From assembly GCA_011392765.1 (NCBI GenBank), contig WYCW01000001.1, positions 614,888-678,887 of the forward strand: a stretch of 64,000 nt of DNA, written 5' to 3'. A program made the position numbers and the translations under genes. The notes under the pieces were generated by a model. That model saw only the letters and a program-made list of their open reading frames with translations. It was not told the origin of the DNA and did not search any database. Below are positions 25,374-38,289 of the stretch, piece after piece; the stretch's first letter is position 1; each line of letters opens with the position of its first letter. The stretch is from Candidatus Thiosymbion ectosymbiont of Catanema sp. Cochon2018. GTDB lineage: Bacteria; Pseudomonadota; Gammaproteobacteria; Chromatiales; Chromatiaceae.

Positions 25374-27890
25374 TTGGATTTCCGAAAATTTTTCAGGCTT
25401 GCGACACAACTCGAACCCTTCGGTTATCAGGAACGGTTGGCCACAGAGCCGTGGCCGGATCTGTTGGAAATACCCACCGGAATGGGCAAGACCGCGGCGG
25501 TCACGCTGGCCTGGGCCTGGAAGCGGGGATGGCGCGTTGGTGGACGTGCTGTGTCTCCCGACCTGGATACGCCCCGACGACTAATCTGGTGCCTACCGAT
25601 GCGGGTCCTGGTGGAGCAGACCCGAAAGGCGTTGGAGCAGTGGTTCGGCCCGGATGGGCTCCGCATCCTCGGAGCAGCCGAGGATGATCGCGTATCCGTC
25701 CATTCCCTGATGGGTGGAGAGTCCGATCTCAAGACCTGGGCCGAGTACCCGGAACAGGACATGGTGCTGATCGGCACCCAGGACATGCTGCTTTCGCGCG
25801 CCTTGATGCGCGGCTATGGGATAAGCCGCTTCTTGTGGCCGGTCCATTTCGCCTTTCTGCACAACGACTGCCTCTGGGCGTTCGACGAGGTGCAGTTGAT
25901 GGGTGCCGGGCTGACCACCTCGACCCAGCTCGATGCCTTTCGGCGCAACCTGGCGTTAGGTGCCCCTTCACGTTCCCTTTGGCTTTCCGCCACGCTCAGG
26001 CGCGACTGGCTGGCGACCGTGGATTTCCGCGGCACCCTGGAAACTGCGCGCCATTTCGAGCTTTCGCAACAGGAGCGGGAATCTCCGCAGGTGGTCGAAA
26101 GGTACAGAGCGATCAAACGTCTCCGTCAAGCCCGGACATCCCTGACGAAAGACAGTGCCAAATCCAAAGCCGACCAGTATGTGAAAGAGCTGGCCGACGA
26201 GATATTGGAAAAACACGCGGCAGGGACCCAGACCCTGGTGGTCGCCAACACCGTCGAGCGTGCTCAAACCCTTTATCAGGCTTTGGAAAAACGCAAGTCG
26301 GAGATCGGCCTGTTGCTGGTGCACGCCCGCTTTCGCCGAGCAGAACGCGATGTACTCACAGAGAAACTGAATCCCGAATCAGACCAGGACCGTATTGTGG
26401 TCGCCACTCAGGCCATCGAGGCCGGGGTGGATATTTCCAGCCGTACCCTGTTCACGGAACTCGCCCCCTGGTCCTCGCTGGTACAACGCTTCGGCCGCTG
26501 CAATCGCTATGGCGAGTGGAATGCCCATGGGAGCGCGGATGTCTTCTGGATCGATATCGAAGAAGGTCTCGCCGCGCCCTATCAAGACCCGTCACTCGAC
26601 GCGGCCCGGCAAAAACTCATGGGCCTGGATTCCGCCAGCCCCGCTGATCTGCCACCGACCGACGAGGAGGCCCCTGCGACCGCGGTCCTGCGTCGCCGGG
26701 ATTTTCTGGACCTGTTCAACACGGACCCGGACCTGTCCGGCTTCGACGTGGATATCGGCCCCTACATCCGGGATGCGGACGATCTGGACGTGCAGATCTT
26801 CTGGCGCGAGCTCGCCGATGGAGCAGACAAAGCAGCCGATCAACCCCACCCATCTGCCGACGAGATCTGCCGTGCCTCTCTGGGACAGATCGGTCGCTAC
26901 CTGGACAAGCACAAGAACAAAGAGACGGTTGCCGCTTACCGATGGGACTCACTCCTGGGACGTTGGCAACCAATGCGGGAACGGCCTCACCCAGGCATGA
27001 TCCTGATGCTGGACGCCAAGCTCGGCGGTTACGACGAGGCTTTGGGTTTTGCTCCCGACCGGACACAGCCGGTAGAGCCGGTTCCGAGATCTGAAACACC
27101 CGCCGACAAGGCACAGACAGACGCATTCCAGGGCGAGCATCTGAGCTTGAACCGCATTCCCGTGACCTTGGTCGATCACCTGGGCCAAGTCGAGCGGAAG
27201 GCCATCGAGCTTACGGATGCACTCGGTCTCTCCGAACGGGACAAACGCCGCGTCGAGCTGGCCGGCCGCTGGCACGACGTCGGCAAATCCCATCCCGCCT
27301 TCCAAACCATGCTCCTCCTCTCCATGGGCGACGAGGCCGGACGCTGGGGCGACACCTTGCTGGCCAAGGGCAGTGGCTCCGGCTGGCCGCGCTACGCCGT
27401 CTGCGACGCGGAGCGGAAGATCCGTGAGCGGCGTTATTTCCGACACGAGCTCGCCTCGATGCTCGCCTGGCTCGACCAAGCAGAGGACGGAGAGGACACC
27501 GATCTCATCGCCTATCTGATTGCGGCCCACCACGGCAAGGTACGTACTAGCCTCCGTGCCCTCCCGGACGAGCAGGCCCCACCGGAACCCGAACGCCGGT
27601 TTGCCCGTGGTATCTGGGAAGAAGACGAGCTACCCGAGCTGGAAGTAGGCGGGCAGTGGATCGCCAAGACCCGGCTCGACCTGGATCTGATGGCGCTGGG
27701 CGAGGGACGCACAGGCCGCCCTTCCTGGAGCGAGCGCATCGGTCGCTTGCTGGATACCCACGGACCCTTCAAGCTCGCTTGGTTGGAAGCCCTGGTCCGC
27801 ATCGCGGACTGGCGCGCCTCCCGGCAACCTCCCGGAACCGGCACGCCGCCCGATCAGAATGGCACGGAAGAGGAGCACAACCATGGCTGA
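25374..27890 (+). CDS. cas3: Type I-G Cas3 helicase-nuclease (operon 1)
   Basis: 838 residues. The helicase comes first: Walker A PTGMGKT (34-40), DEVQ box in place of DEAH (about 170), and motif VI-type QRFGRCNRYG (about 370). The HD nuclease is C-terminal, with RWHDVGKSHPAFQ near 630 and AYLIAAHHGK near 715. Helicase-then-HD order is a mark of the I-G (I-U) Cas3. It unwinds and degrades target DNA after Cascade recruitment. The start is a TTG at 25374 with AAGGAGAG upstream. csx17 follows after two MITE-like elements. This operon has no cas1, cas2, cas4 or array. Confidence 0.93.
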   Translation: MDFRKFFRLATQLEPFGYQERLATEPWPDLLEIPTGMGKTAAVTLAWAWKRGWRVGGRAVSPDLDTPRRLIWCLPMRVLVEQTRKALEQWFGPDGLRILGAAEDDRVSVHSLMGGESDLKTWAEYPEQDMVLIGTQDMLLSRALMRGYGISRFLWPVHFAFLHNDCLWAFDEVQLMGAGLTTSTQLDAFRRNLALGAPSRSLWLSATLRRDWLATVDFRGTLETARHFELSQQERESPQVVERYRAIKRLRQARTSLTKDSAKSKADQYVKELADEILEKHAAGTQTLVVANTVERAQTLYQALEKRKSEIGLLLVHARFRRAERDVLTEKLNPESDQDRIVVATQAIEAGVDISSRTLFTELAPWSSLVQRFGRCNRYGEWNAHGSADVFWIDIEEGLAAPYQDPSLDAARQKLMGLDSASPADLPPTDEEAPATAVLRRRDFLDLFNTDPDLSGFDVDIGPYIRDADDLDVQIFWRELADGADKAADQPHPSADEICRASLGQIGRYLDKHKNKETVAAYRWDSLLGRWQPMRERPHPGMILMLDAKLGGYDEALGFAPDRTQPVEPVPRSETPADKAQTDAFQGEHLSLNRIPVTLVDHLGQVERKAIELTDALGLSERDKRRVELAGRWHDVGKSHPAFQTMLLLSMGDEAGRWGDTLLAKGSGSGWPRYAVCDAERKIRERRYFRHELASMLAWLDQAEDGEDTDLIAYLIAAHHGKVRTSLRALPDEQAPPEPERRFARGIWEEDELPELEVGGQWIAKTRLDLDLMALGEGRTGRPSWSERIGRLLDTHGPFKLAWLEALVRIADWRASRQPPGTGTPPDQNGTEEEHNHG

Positions 27891-27895
27891 GCTGA

Positions 27896-28114
27896 GAGAC
27901 TGTCTATACTGCCACACGGCACAATCCGAGCTTTTGAATTTCCCCCTCACCCCTGCTCTCTCCCGGAGGGAGAGGGAGTGAAATGCGCAGATTGTGCCGT
28001 GTGGCAGTATAAAAAAGGACCGTAGGCTGGGTTGCGGCCAGGGACGGCTAAAACCCAGCGACAACAAAGCTGGGGTTCGTTCCTTGCCCCCCAGCCTACC
28101 GATTTAAAATCAAT

Positions 28115-28135
<21 letters not shown>
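27896..28135. mobile_element. MITE-like family C element interrupted by family A, joined to csx17
   Basis: Left end GAGACTGTCTA (27896-27906); the right end is like TTTCTAGACAACCTCT (about 28120-28135). The intact relative at 35164-35297 provides the empty-site sequence (GACTGTC-TA-AAAA). Here a 103-bp family A element sits at that TA. The right end carries the ATG used by csx17. Confidence 0.75.
27907..28009. mobile_element. MITE-like family A, compact 103-bp copy
   Basis: Ends TACTGCCACACGGCACAATC and GATTGTGCCGTGTGGCAGTA are inverted repeats of each other over 20 bp. The copy is flanked by TA at 27905-27906 and 28010-28011. This is the simplest full copy in the window and is folded back nearly end to end. 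Confidence 0.8.
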
Positions 28136-31290
<3,155 letters not shown>

Positions 31291-31292
31291 CC

Positions 31293-32849
31293 ATGCTGGC
31301 GCTTTCTCTCACCTTTCCAGGGGGTCGTTACCATGCGACCCCCTGGGGCCGCCACGTCAACGAGGCCGATGTGGAATGGCCGCCTTCTCCCTGGCGTATT
31401 TTACGGGCCCTGATCGCTACCTGGCACCGCAAGCTGAGTCCGGAGGATCGCGATCCTGCCCTCTTCGAGGGCTTGCTCGAATCGCTTGCCGCTACACCGC
31501 CGCTCTATTTTGTACCGACCGGTATCCATACCCATTCCCGGCATTACATGCCGGCTAGAGCTGGAAAGACAGATAAAAATACGCTCATCTTCGATGCCTT
31601 TGCCCGCGTATCCGATGGCGATGAACTGGTCGTTTCCTGGCCGGACGTGCAATTAGACGCCGAGCAGACCGCATTGATCGATTCCCTTGCCGATAAGCTC
31701 GGATTTCTGGGCCGGGCCGAAAGCTGGGTGGAAGCTCGGTGCCTTGAGTCATGGGACGGCGAGCCGAACTGCGTACCTGCCGACACCGCCGCCGAAGGTG
31801 GAGAAAATGGGCGGCTCACCCTGATGACGCCCATGCCGACAGCCGACTACGCGGGCTTTCGAGCCGCACAACTGGAAGGGCTCAAAAAGCGTTCCGACCT
31901 CAAGCCCAAGGACAGAAAGGCCATCGCTACGACCTTGCCGGAGTCCTGGCTGGACGCCATCGGGGTCGAAACCGCGGATCTCCGAGGGGCCGGCTGGAAC
32001 ATCCCCCCCGCTTCCCGCGAAATCCCCTATCGGGTGGAGGGCGAAATCCTGCGGAGCAGCGGCAGACTTTCCAAACGACCAACCGCTCGCAAGAGCGCCA
32101 CGACCTTCCGTTTCGCCATCTACGGCAAACCGCTGCCACGGGTGGAAGACACGGTACGCATGGGAGAATGGCTGCGTCTAGCCGCAATGAGCCAAGCGAA
32201 GCGGTTGCTTGGCAAAGACGCCATCCCGCCATGGATCTCGGGCCACGGACTCCCGGACGGCAATCGCCACGATCACGCCTTCTGGTTACCGGAAGACGCG
32301 GACAAAGACGGCAAAATCGATCACCTGATCGTATATATTCCCGCATTACGGAAGGACTTCGTGGATGTCCCCGAATCACTGAAGAGCTCGGTACAACAAG
32401 CGATCAAGGGCATCCGCAAGCTCTGGAACCGAGATGGGCAGGAGTGGAGCCTCTGGCTCGAAGGCGTGGGCAAACCGGAAAACTTTGCCGGAGGATCAAA
32501 AATCTGCGGCAGGGGCTGCAACTTCATCAGTTGCACCCCCTACCTCATGCCCTGGCACACCAAACGCAACTTCGGCCTGGTAGAACAGGTGCGACGCGAA
32601 TGCCAGGCCCGCGGATTTCCGCCGATCGACACCATCGAGCCCCTTCCCCCCGAGGAGGTCTGCGGACGACCAACGACCCCGCTCGCCTTCCATCGTTTCC
32701 GCTCCCGCCGCGGCCTGACCCAACCGGACAGGCATGGCGCATTCCTGAAGATCTCCTTCACCGAGGCAATCGAAGGTCCCCTGGCGCTCGGATTCGGCTG
32801 CCACTTCGGCCTGGGTCTGTTCGCATGTCAGCCAAGTGAGCTGGGTTAA
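31293..32849 (+). CDS. csb2: Type I-G Cas5-Cas6 fusion (Csb2), operon 1
   Basis: 518 residues. The GSU0054/Csb2 start is MLALSLTFPGGRYHATPWG, followed by EADVEWPPSPWRILRALIATW. In I-G systems this protein combines the Cas5 function (binding the crRNA 5' handle) with the Cas6 function (cutting repeats). The gene ends in a dispersed repeat: its last codons SELG and the TAA fall in the arm that pairs with 32950-32985. It is the last gene of operon 1; no array follows it. Confidence 0.92.
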   Translation: MLALSLTFPGGRYHATPWGRHVNEADVEWPPSPWRILRALIATWHRKLSPEDRDPALFEGLLESLAATPPLYFVPTGIHTHSRHYMPARAGKTDKNTLIFDAFARVSDGDELVVSWPDVQLDAEQTALIDSLADKLGFLGRAESWVEARCLESWDGEPNCVPADTAAEGGENGRLTLMTPMPTADYAGFRAAQLEGLKKRSDLKPKDRKAIATTLPESWLDAIGVETADLRGAGWNIPPASREIPYRVEGEILRSSGRLSKRPTARKSATTFRFAIYGKPLPRVEDTVRMGEWLRLAAMSQAKRLLGKDAIPPWISGHGLPDGNRHDHAFWLPEDADKDGKIDHLIVYIPALRKDFVDVPESLKSSVQQAIKGIRKLWNRDGQEWSLWLEGVGKPENFAGGSKICGRGCNFISCTPYLMPWHTKRNFGLVEQVRRECQARGFPPIDTIEPLPPEEVCGRPTTPLAFHRFRSRRGLTQPDRHGAFLKISFTEAIEGPLALGFGCHFGLGLFACQPSELG

Positions 32850-33518
32850 GGTACGAAACCCGGCATGCGCTATGCATATTCTTCATGCGAATCGACAAGC
32901 ACCTGAGGATCCAAGGAGGTCCCTGTTTCTTCACGCCGACGTCGGCCGAGCGGTGCAGCCGTCCGTGCCGGGTTTCGTTCCTCAACCAAGGGGCTTCTTT
33001 TTTTATCCGCAGATTACGCAGATTTCCACAGATTATTTTGTCTTTCATCTCCAGCTTGATCCTGGCGAAGGTAAGCGGAGTCCTGGAGACTTTCGGGCAA
33101 CTATCGAACAGCGGCGATCAGCCAGGACTTGGGGGCGGTGAGCGCGGTGAACCGCCTTTTGGAGTGCGGCGGCGATCCCACCTCGGTAGTGACAGAAACC
33201 CTCGGTGTCCGGCGTTATCCGGATGCAGATACGTACAGACAAACCCGATAGACTCCCGTCGATGCCGGGGTAAAAAATGCCGCCGCACTCCAAAGAGTCT
33301 CGTCGGTCTGAGGCAAAGCCTCGCTGGAAATTGCGGATACTCCGTGACGAACTCGACTTGCCATCCCTGGACGACGGCAGATTCCGGGGTCCCACCCGGA
33401 ACGACGGTGAAGTGCAAGCCCGTCATTCCGGCACCTGTCTGCCGCAGGCAGGGGGATAGCTGGAATCCAGGGACCAGGGATGGTAAACGGCGGGAATCCT
33501 CACAGTATCAATCGTATC
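32850..33518. other. Intergenic region after operon 1: repeats only
   Basis: Contains a palindromic GGTACGAAACCCGGC/GCCGGGTTTCGTTCC repeat (32850-32992), a short copy of the 'ccgcagattacgcag' repeat (33008-33025), a TIR element (33156-33295) and a copy of the 30-bp palindrome (33299-33328). No CRISPR array or gene was found. Confidence 0.6.
33156..33295. mobile_element. MITE-like family D, 140 bp
   Basis: Terminal inverted repeats CTTTTGGAGTGCGGCGGC and GCCGCCGCACTCCAAAG. A longer relative with the same kind of ends (TTTTGGCGTGCGCCGGC and CCGCCGCACGCCAAA) covers 34554-34820. No coding capacity. Confidence 0.6.
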
Positions 33519-34142
33519 CTACTCTTTGCGCCCTTCGTGCCTTTGCGGTTCAAACAATTCCGCGGCCGCTTCACCCCTTGGCCCTGCTACCTCGAATATT
33601 TCCCACAGGGGTATTTCCAAGGCTTCCAGGGTGGCGAAGCTCAGCAGCTCGTCGGCGGCGAAGACGGTGCCTTTGTCGAAACCGTCGGCGCCCAGCAAAA
33701 AACGGATGGCGTAGTGTTCCAGGGGATCGACCACCAGGTACTCACGCACCCCGGCACGCTCGTAGAGGGCTTTTTTCTGCCGCAGGTCCTTGGCGGCGGT
33801 AGCCGGCGAGAGGACCTCGATCACCACATCCGGCGCGCCTTCGATGTGGGTGGGCGTGACGCGGGCAGGGTCGCAGACTACCAGGATGTCCGGCTGCACC
33901 ACGTCCAGATCCGAGAGCTTGACATCCGTGGGGGCTATAAAAGGACGACAGGGTTTGCCGGCCAGCCTTTCCCGAAGCCGAGAGGCCAGATTCAGGGTAA
34001 TGCTTTGGTGCTTGGTGGACGGCGCCGGCGCCATCGCGTAGGCCTCACCCGCGATGATTTCCCAGCACTCGTCGTCCGGCCAGGTACGGTAGTTGGCCCA
34101 GGTAAACAGGGCGTCTTGTTCCTCTACGGCTTGGGGTAACAT
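33519..34142 (-). CDS. Uma2-family (DUF820) putative restriction-like endonuclease
   Basis: 207 residues. The segments YRTWPDDECWEIIAGEAY, VQPDILVVCD (PD), APDVVIEVLSPATAAKDLRQK (E-V-L-S) and YLVVDP are those of Uma2, a PD-(D/E)XK superfamily with expanded copies in many environmental bacteria. The catalytic D and E are present. The biological role is not settled; mobile-element or defence links have been suggested. A single gene with no operon partner. Confidence 0.8.
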   Translation of the reverse strand: MLPQAVEEQDALFTWANYRTWPDDECWEIIAGEAYAMAPAPSTKHQSITLNLASRLRERLAGKPCRPFIAPTDVKLSDLDVVQPDILVVCDPARVTPTHIEGAPDVVIEVLSPATAAKDLRQKKALYERAGVREYLVVDPLEHYAIRFLLGADGFDKGTVFAADELLSFATLEALEIPLWEIFEVAGPRGEAAAELFEPQRHEGRKE

Positions 34143-34553
34143 CTATGACCTCCGGCGGACAGGACCAGGCAAAACTTTCCACTGCCCATCCTATGCGCTG
34201 TGGCCGCTGAAGGGAAAACAAAGAAGAAACTACGAATCACGCGAATCGGGTTGTTTGCGCCCATGCGGACATTCGCGTCGACTCGTATGATTCGCGGTTA
34301 GCGTCCTGGTATCAGTTAGTTGAACATTCCATAGCAACATAGTTTGTACTCGGAACTTGAAATTGTGCAGCTATCACATTCTAGCGAGGCTGCGCCTCAG
34401 ACCGACGAGGCATGATGCCCCGAAAGCCCCTTTCCCGTAAGGCCCCATCTCCTACACCTAACCAACCGTTGGAGAGCTTGGGTAGGTCGAAATCGGGATC
34501 GGGATCGGGATCGCAATCGGAATTTCGATTGGCTCTTTATGGATTCCAGACTG

Positions 34554-34820
34554 TTTTGGCGTGCGCCGGCAAAGCGGCGCGGCCACATCGAACCTGAGCG
34601 ACGAGGGTTCCCGGCAGCCGGTGCCGGAACTCCGAGCGCCGGGTTCACCACACGCCGCGGCGACGGCGCTTTCCCCTGGTCGTAACGCCGGTGCCGGGGA
34701 TAGATGCCGTGCCCAATCCAAAGCGGCGGCAGGCTTGTACTACCTGACCGATACCTTGGTTACACCAAGCACCGCCGGTTCCTTCCGGTGTCGGGGTAAA
34801 GCCGCCGCCGCACGCCAAAG
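34554..34820. mobile_element. MITE-like family D, long copy
   Basis: Ends TTTTGGCGTGCGCCGGC and CCGCCGCACGCCAAA. It is flanked on both sides by matching pieces of GATTCCAGACTG / CAGTCCGGAATCC, itself an outer inverted repeat, which suggests insertion into another palindrome. Confidence 0.5.
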
Positions 34821-35163
34821 TGTCCGGTGGTGCCCTTCCATGATCGTCAGCAGTCCGGAATCCATAAAGAGCCTTTCGATATCGATCCCGATCCCGATCC
34901 CGATTTATGCACTGCACAAACTTGACTCATTTGTAAAGATTCGGGTCCCTCAAGGATCCTAGAACGATAAAACAATACCCAGGCGTTGAGCACGTCGCCT
35001 TTCAAAGATGCGGTTCGCTGCTGGCTGGGCGTCCATTGATGCGGTTCGCGCCTCCTCGTGATGCCATCCTGTAAGACCTACCACGCTCACCGCATCCTAC
35101 CCTTTGCGTTCTTTGCGCCTTTGCGGTTCAACTTATTCCGTGTCCTCCCCCCCGCTGCCCTCA

Positions 35164-35297
35164 GAGACTGTCTAAAAAGGGGCCGTAGGCTGGGTTGCGG
35201 CCAGGGACGGCCAAAACCCAGCAATAACCTGGGGTTCGTTCCTTGCCCCCCAGCCTACCGATTTAAAATCAATGTGTGAGTTTTTAGACAGCCTCTC
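35164..35297. mobile_element. MITE-like family C, intact copy
   Basis: Inverted ends GAGACTGTCTAAAAA and TTTTTAGACAGCCTCTC. It provides the uninterrupted reference for the copy that was invaded by family A in front of csx17. Confidence 0.7.
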
Positions 35298-35423
35298 AGA
35301 CAGGGCAACCACCGAGAAAATTGACGTTTTACAAACCCTCTTCATAATGACAATACTTTGCCGGAAGAGAGCGCATCGAGCGCATCACCGTTTTTTGGGA
35401 GTGGAAGCTTCAGGAGGGCTCCA

Positions 35424-37328
35424 ATGAACGCGATTCTCGGTCTGCTCGCAGCAGGTTTCCGCCTCGTCAACCGCCGGGTACCCTGGCACCGGATGCCGTT
35501 TTTTCCGGCCGTCTTGAACCTCGCCTCGCTGCGGCACGACCTGCGCAAGCGAAATCTTTTCAGCACGCAACGCTCCCCCGGACCCGAGCCCCTGCCCGGA
35601 ACGGACGACCTCATCAATAATCGTTCCGCAGACGGCAGCCACAATGACCTGACCCACCCCAAGATGGGTGCCGCCGGAATGCGTTTCGGCCGCAATGTTC
35701 CCATCGATCAGACCTTCGGCGAGACCGAGCCGCAGCTCCTCGATCCCAATCCCAGGCTGATCAGCAAAGAGCTACTGACGCGGAGAGAGTTCAAACCGGT
35801 CCCGCATCTGAACGTCGCAGCCGCAGGATGGCTCCAGTTCATGGTCCACGATTGGTTTAGTCACGGCATCAATGCCCTGCCGACCGACGACCATATCCCC
35901 GCTCCTCTGCGAGAACCGATTCGCGTGCCCATTCCGGAAGGAGACAGTTGGCACGAGGATCCCATGATCGTCCATCGAACCCACCCGTCCCCCGAGGACC
36001 GGGTGCCGGAAGACGAAGGGAAGCCGGCGGCTTACCGCAACGTCTCGACCCATTGGTGGGATGCCTCCCAAATCTACGGAAGCTCCAAGGATCGGCAGCT
36101 ATGGCTGCGGACCGAGTCTCCGGTGGTCGAGAATGCCGCCGCTGCGGTCGAGAAGGGGTGCTTGCTGCCGGACGGTAAGCTGTACCTGCCGGACGGATAC
36201 TTGCCTCGGTTCGAAATGAAGCGATCGAACGGTTCCTCGGAACTTCTGGAGCTCAGCGGCGAACCCGGAAATGCCTGGCTCGGCCTGTCGATGTTCCATA
36301 CGATCTTTGCCCGCGAGCACAATCACCTGTGTGACGCATTGGCCAGGGAGTACCCGAAGCGCGCCCGAGACGGCGAATGGCTGTTTCAGAAATCCCGGCT
36401 CATCGTGTCGGCACTCCTGGCGAAGATCCACACGGTCGAATGGACGCCGGCGCTTCTCAATACCCGGGAGCTGCGCTTTTCCATGCGCGCCAACTGGTGG
36501 GGGATACAGGGACAGCGGCTGGTGGACGGCTTCGGCCGTTTCTCCAGAACCGAGATCATGGGGGGAATCATCGAGTCCGAGACGGATCATCACAGCGCCG
36601 AATATTCCATCACCGAGGAGTTCAACGCCGTTTACCGCATGCACTCGCTGGTACCGGATCGCTTTGTATTGCGCCGCCACGCAGACGATTCACGCATCTT
36701 CGAGGGTGACCGGACCCTCCATGACATCGCGGCCGGCCAGGTCCCGCTTCTGTACCAAGAGAAGGGGGTCTCGCTGGCCGATGCTTTCTATTCGATGGGC
36801 ACGGAACATCCGGGATTACTCAAGCTCAACAACTTTCCCACCGAGCTGCAGGGCCTGAAAAAACAGGCCCCGTCCGCGCGCACGGTCGATCTGGGCACCG
36901 TCGACATATTGCGCGACCGGGAACGTGGCGTCCCACGCTATTGTGCCTTCCGTCGCGCGTTGCGGATGAAAGTGCCCGAAACCTTCGAGGAGCTGTGCGA
37001 AAGTCCGGAGGACGCAAAACGCCTGCGCGAGATTTACGGCCGCGTGGAGAAGGTCGATCTGCTGGTCGGCTGTGCGGCGGAGAAGTGGCCGGAGGGCTTC
37101 GGCTTTTCCGATACCGCTTTTCGGATTTTTATTCTCATGGCGTCGCGCCGCCTCAAGAGCGACCGCTTTTTTACGACCCACTTCACGCCGGAGGTCTACA
37201 CCCCGTTCGGGATTCGGTGGGTGAGGGACAACGGAATGATCTCGGTGCTGCTGCGTCACCTGCCCGAACTCGCGCCGCGACTCGACGGGGTCAAGAATGC
37301 CTTCTTCCCCTGGAACCGAGGGGGGTGA
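35424..37328 (+). CDS. Animal-type haem peroxidase / fatty-acid dioxygenase-like protein
   Basis: 634 residues from ATG 35424 (CAGGAGGG upstream). The family shows in FGETEPQLLDPNPRLIS, LQFMVHDWFSHG (distal His, about residue 145), STHWWDASQIYGS, GLSMFHTIFAREHNHLC (the AREHNxxC motif with the catalytic Arg, about 290) and ITEEFNAVYRMHSLVPD (proximal His, about 400). This is the myeloperoxidase-cyclooxygenase superfamily. Bacterial and fungal members oxygenate unsaturated fatty acids. No signal peptide is clear. It is followed after 4 bp by a P450-like gene, which recalls fungal Ppo fusions of the same two activities. Confidence 0.85.
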   Translation: MNAILGLLAAGFRLVNRRVPWHRMPFFPAVLNLASLRHDLRKRNLFSTQRSPGPEPLPGTDDLINNRSADGSHNDLTHPKMGAAGMRFGRNVPIDQTFGETEPQLLDPNPRLISKELLTRREFKPVPHLNVAAAGWLQFMVHDWFSHGINALPTDDHIPAPLREPIRVPIPEGDSWHEDPMIVHRTHPSPEDRVPEDEGKPAAYRNVSTHWWDASQIYGSSKDRQLWLRTESPVVENAAAAVEKGCLLPDGKLYLPDGYLPRFEMKRSNGSSELLELSGEPGNAWLGLSMFHTIFAREHNHLCDALAREYPKRARDGEWLFQKSRLIVSALLAKIHTVEWTPALLNTRELRFSMRANWWGIQGQRLVDGFGRFSRTEIMGGIIESETDHHSAEYSITEEFNAVYRMHSLVPDRFVLRRHADDSRIFEGDRTLHDIAAGQVPLLYQEKGVSLADAFYSMGTEHPGLLKLNNFPTELQGLKKQAPSARTVDLGTVDILRDRERGVPRYCAFRRALRMKVPETFEELCESPEDAKRLREIYGRVEKVDLLVGCAAEKWPEGFGFSDTAFRIFILMASRRLKSDRFFTTHFTPEVYTPFGIRWVRDNGMISVLLRHLPELAPRLDGVKNAFFPWNRGG

Positions 37329-37332
37329 TGCG

Positions 37333-38235
37333 ATGTTGCGCTCGCTACGAATTCCCTGGCTTGCCGACCTGCTGTTCGTCGATCGGTTGGATTCCCTTGC
37401 CGAGCTCGACCGGGAAGACCGGATCGATCGGGATCTTACCCCTACCGGGCCGCTACTGAACCGGATGATTCTCCGGCGGACGGCCCGTCTCTCCCACCAA
37501 GGCGCCCCTTGGCCTGCTTTCCTTCCCCGCGACGCCGAGGGAAGGGAAGAGACGGTCCGAGACCTCGCCGCGCGGCTCGATGGGATCGACCCGGACGACC
37601 TCGCCGGCGATCCGGATGTGGAAGCCCTCGGATCCTGGGTCGCCGGGGGTGCGGGAAGCCCGGAGAAGGCGGGTATCCGCCTCCAAAGGCTCGTGGGCGC
37701 ACGGTTCGTCGACGACTACCAGGCCGACGGGTCCGGTTGGCTGGCCGCCTGCCGGATCCGGCAATGGACGCGCGCCGATCCCCTGACCGCGCTCTGGCTC
37801 TCGCTGTCGGGCCGGGTGCGGGCGGCCGAGCGGCTACTGGTAGCCCGCGCCGGCGGTGATCTTAACTGCGTTCACGCTACCGCAATCGCCGTCCACAACA
37901 TCGTCGATGCCGTGGAGCGTCTCAAAGGATTTCTGTCCGATCCGGGGGTAAGGGATCGCGTTCTCGAGGACACCGCCCCCGCGCAGTGCCTCCGTGCGCC
38001 CGAAACCCTGCTTCGCAGCGTCACCTCGAAGGTTCTGACAACCCAGCGGCGCGAGCCTCTGAGGCCGGGGACCCTGGTCGTTGTACGCCTGGATGCGGCC
38101 ACCCGCGGGAGCGCCGACCTGGAGGCGATGTTTCACGTCGGCTCCTGGGCCGCTTGCCCGGCACACAGGTACGTTAGGGTCCTGTTACGAGCAATCCGGC
38201 GCGCCGCCGAGCCTCACCTGGCTCGACCCGGCTAG
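37333..38235 (+). CDS. Short cytochrome P450-like protein
   Basis: 300 residues. The C-terminal half has features in P450 order: ETLLR as the K-helix ExxR (about 237), then PLRPGTLVVVRLDAATRG (the strand preceding the meander), then FHVGSWAACPAH, a degenerate FxxGxxxCxG loop with the cysteine that would bind haem (about 275). The length is shorter than the usual 400, so the N-terminal part is reduced. The last codons lie in a 48-bp sequence repeated at 47597-47644. There the frame continues with AASTSGANGK and overlaps the next cluster gene, so this C-terminus (ending RPG) is probably not the original one. Confidence 0.55.
   Translation: MLRSLRIPWLADLLFVDRLDSLAELDREDRIDRDLTPTGPLLNRMILRRTARLSHQGAPWPAFLPRDAEGREETVRDLAARLDGIDPDDLAGDPDVEALGSWVAGGAGSPEKAGIRLQRLVGARFVDDYQADGSGWLAACRIRQWTRADPLTALWLSLSGRVRAAERLLVARAGGDLNCVHATAIAVHNIVDAVERLKGFLSDPGVRDRVLEDTAPAQCLRAPETLLRSVTSKVLTTQRREPLRPGTLVVVRLDAATRGSADLEAMFHVGSWAACPAHRYVRVLLRAIRRAAEPHLARPG
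38183..38230. repeat. 48-bp direct repeat at the cassette-array boundary, left copy
   Basis: 46 of 48 bases agree with 47597-47644. The two differences are synonymous in the P450-like frame (CCT/CCC and CTG/TTG). It starts at TG-TTACGAGC, the same GTTACGA that ends the last attC site. Confidence 0.85.
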
Positions 38236-38289
38236 CGCAGCTAGTAGAAATCCCGAGATTTCCCGAATCAGGATTTTCACTAGGCTGCA

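Larger units (their letters stand above)
34143..35423. other. 1.3-kb intergenic region of repeats
   Basis: Holds a CACGAATC-type palindrome (34226-34300), an inverted 30-bp palindrome (34384-34411), family B fragments (34430-34528 and about 34860-34910), a family D element (34554-34820) and part of the 250-bp repeat (34908-34957). The GTAGGATGCGGTGAG repeat (35005-35101) and a complete family C element (35164-35297) follow. No gene seen. Confidence 0.6.

Noticed and set aside
33555-33575. CCGCGGCCGC near the end of the Uma2 gene as a possible CRISPR stem relic
   Set aside because: No handle, no loop of the right size and no repeat spacing; it is within coding sequence.
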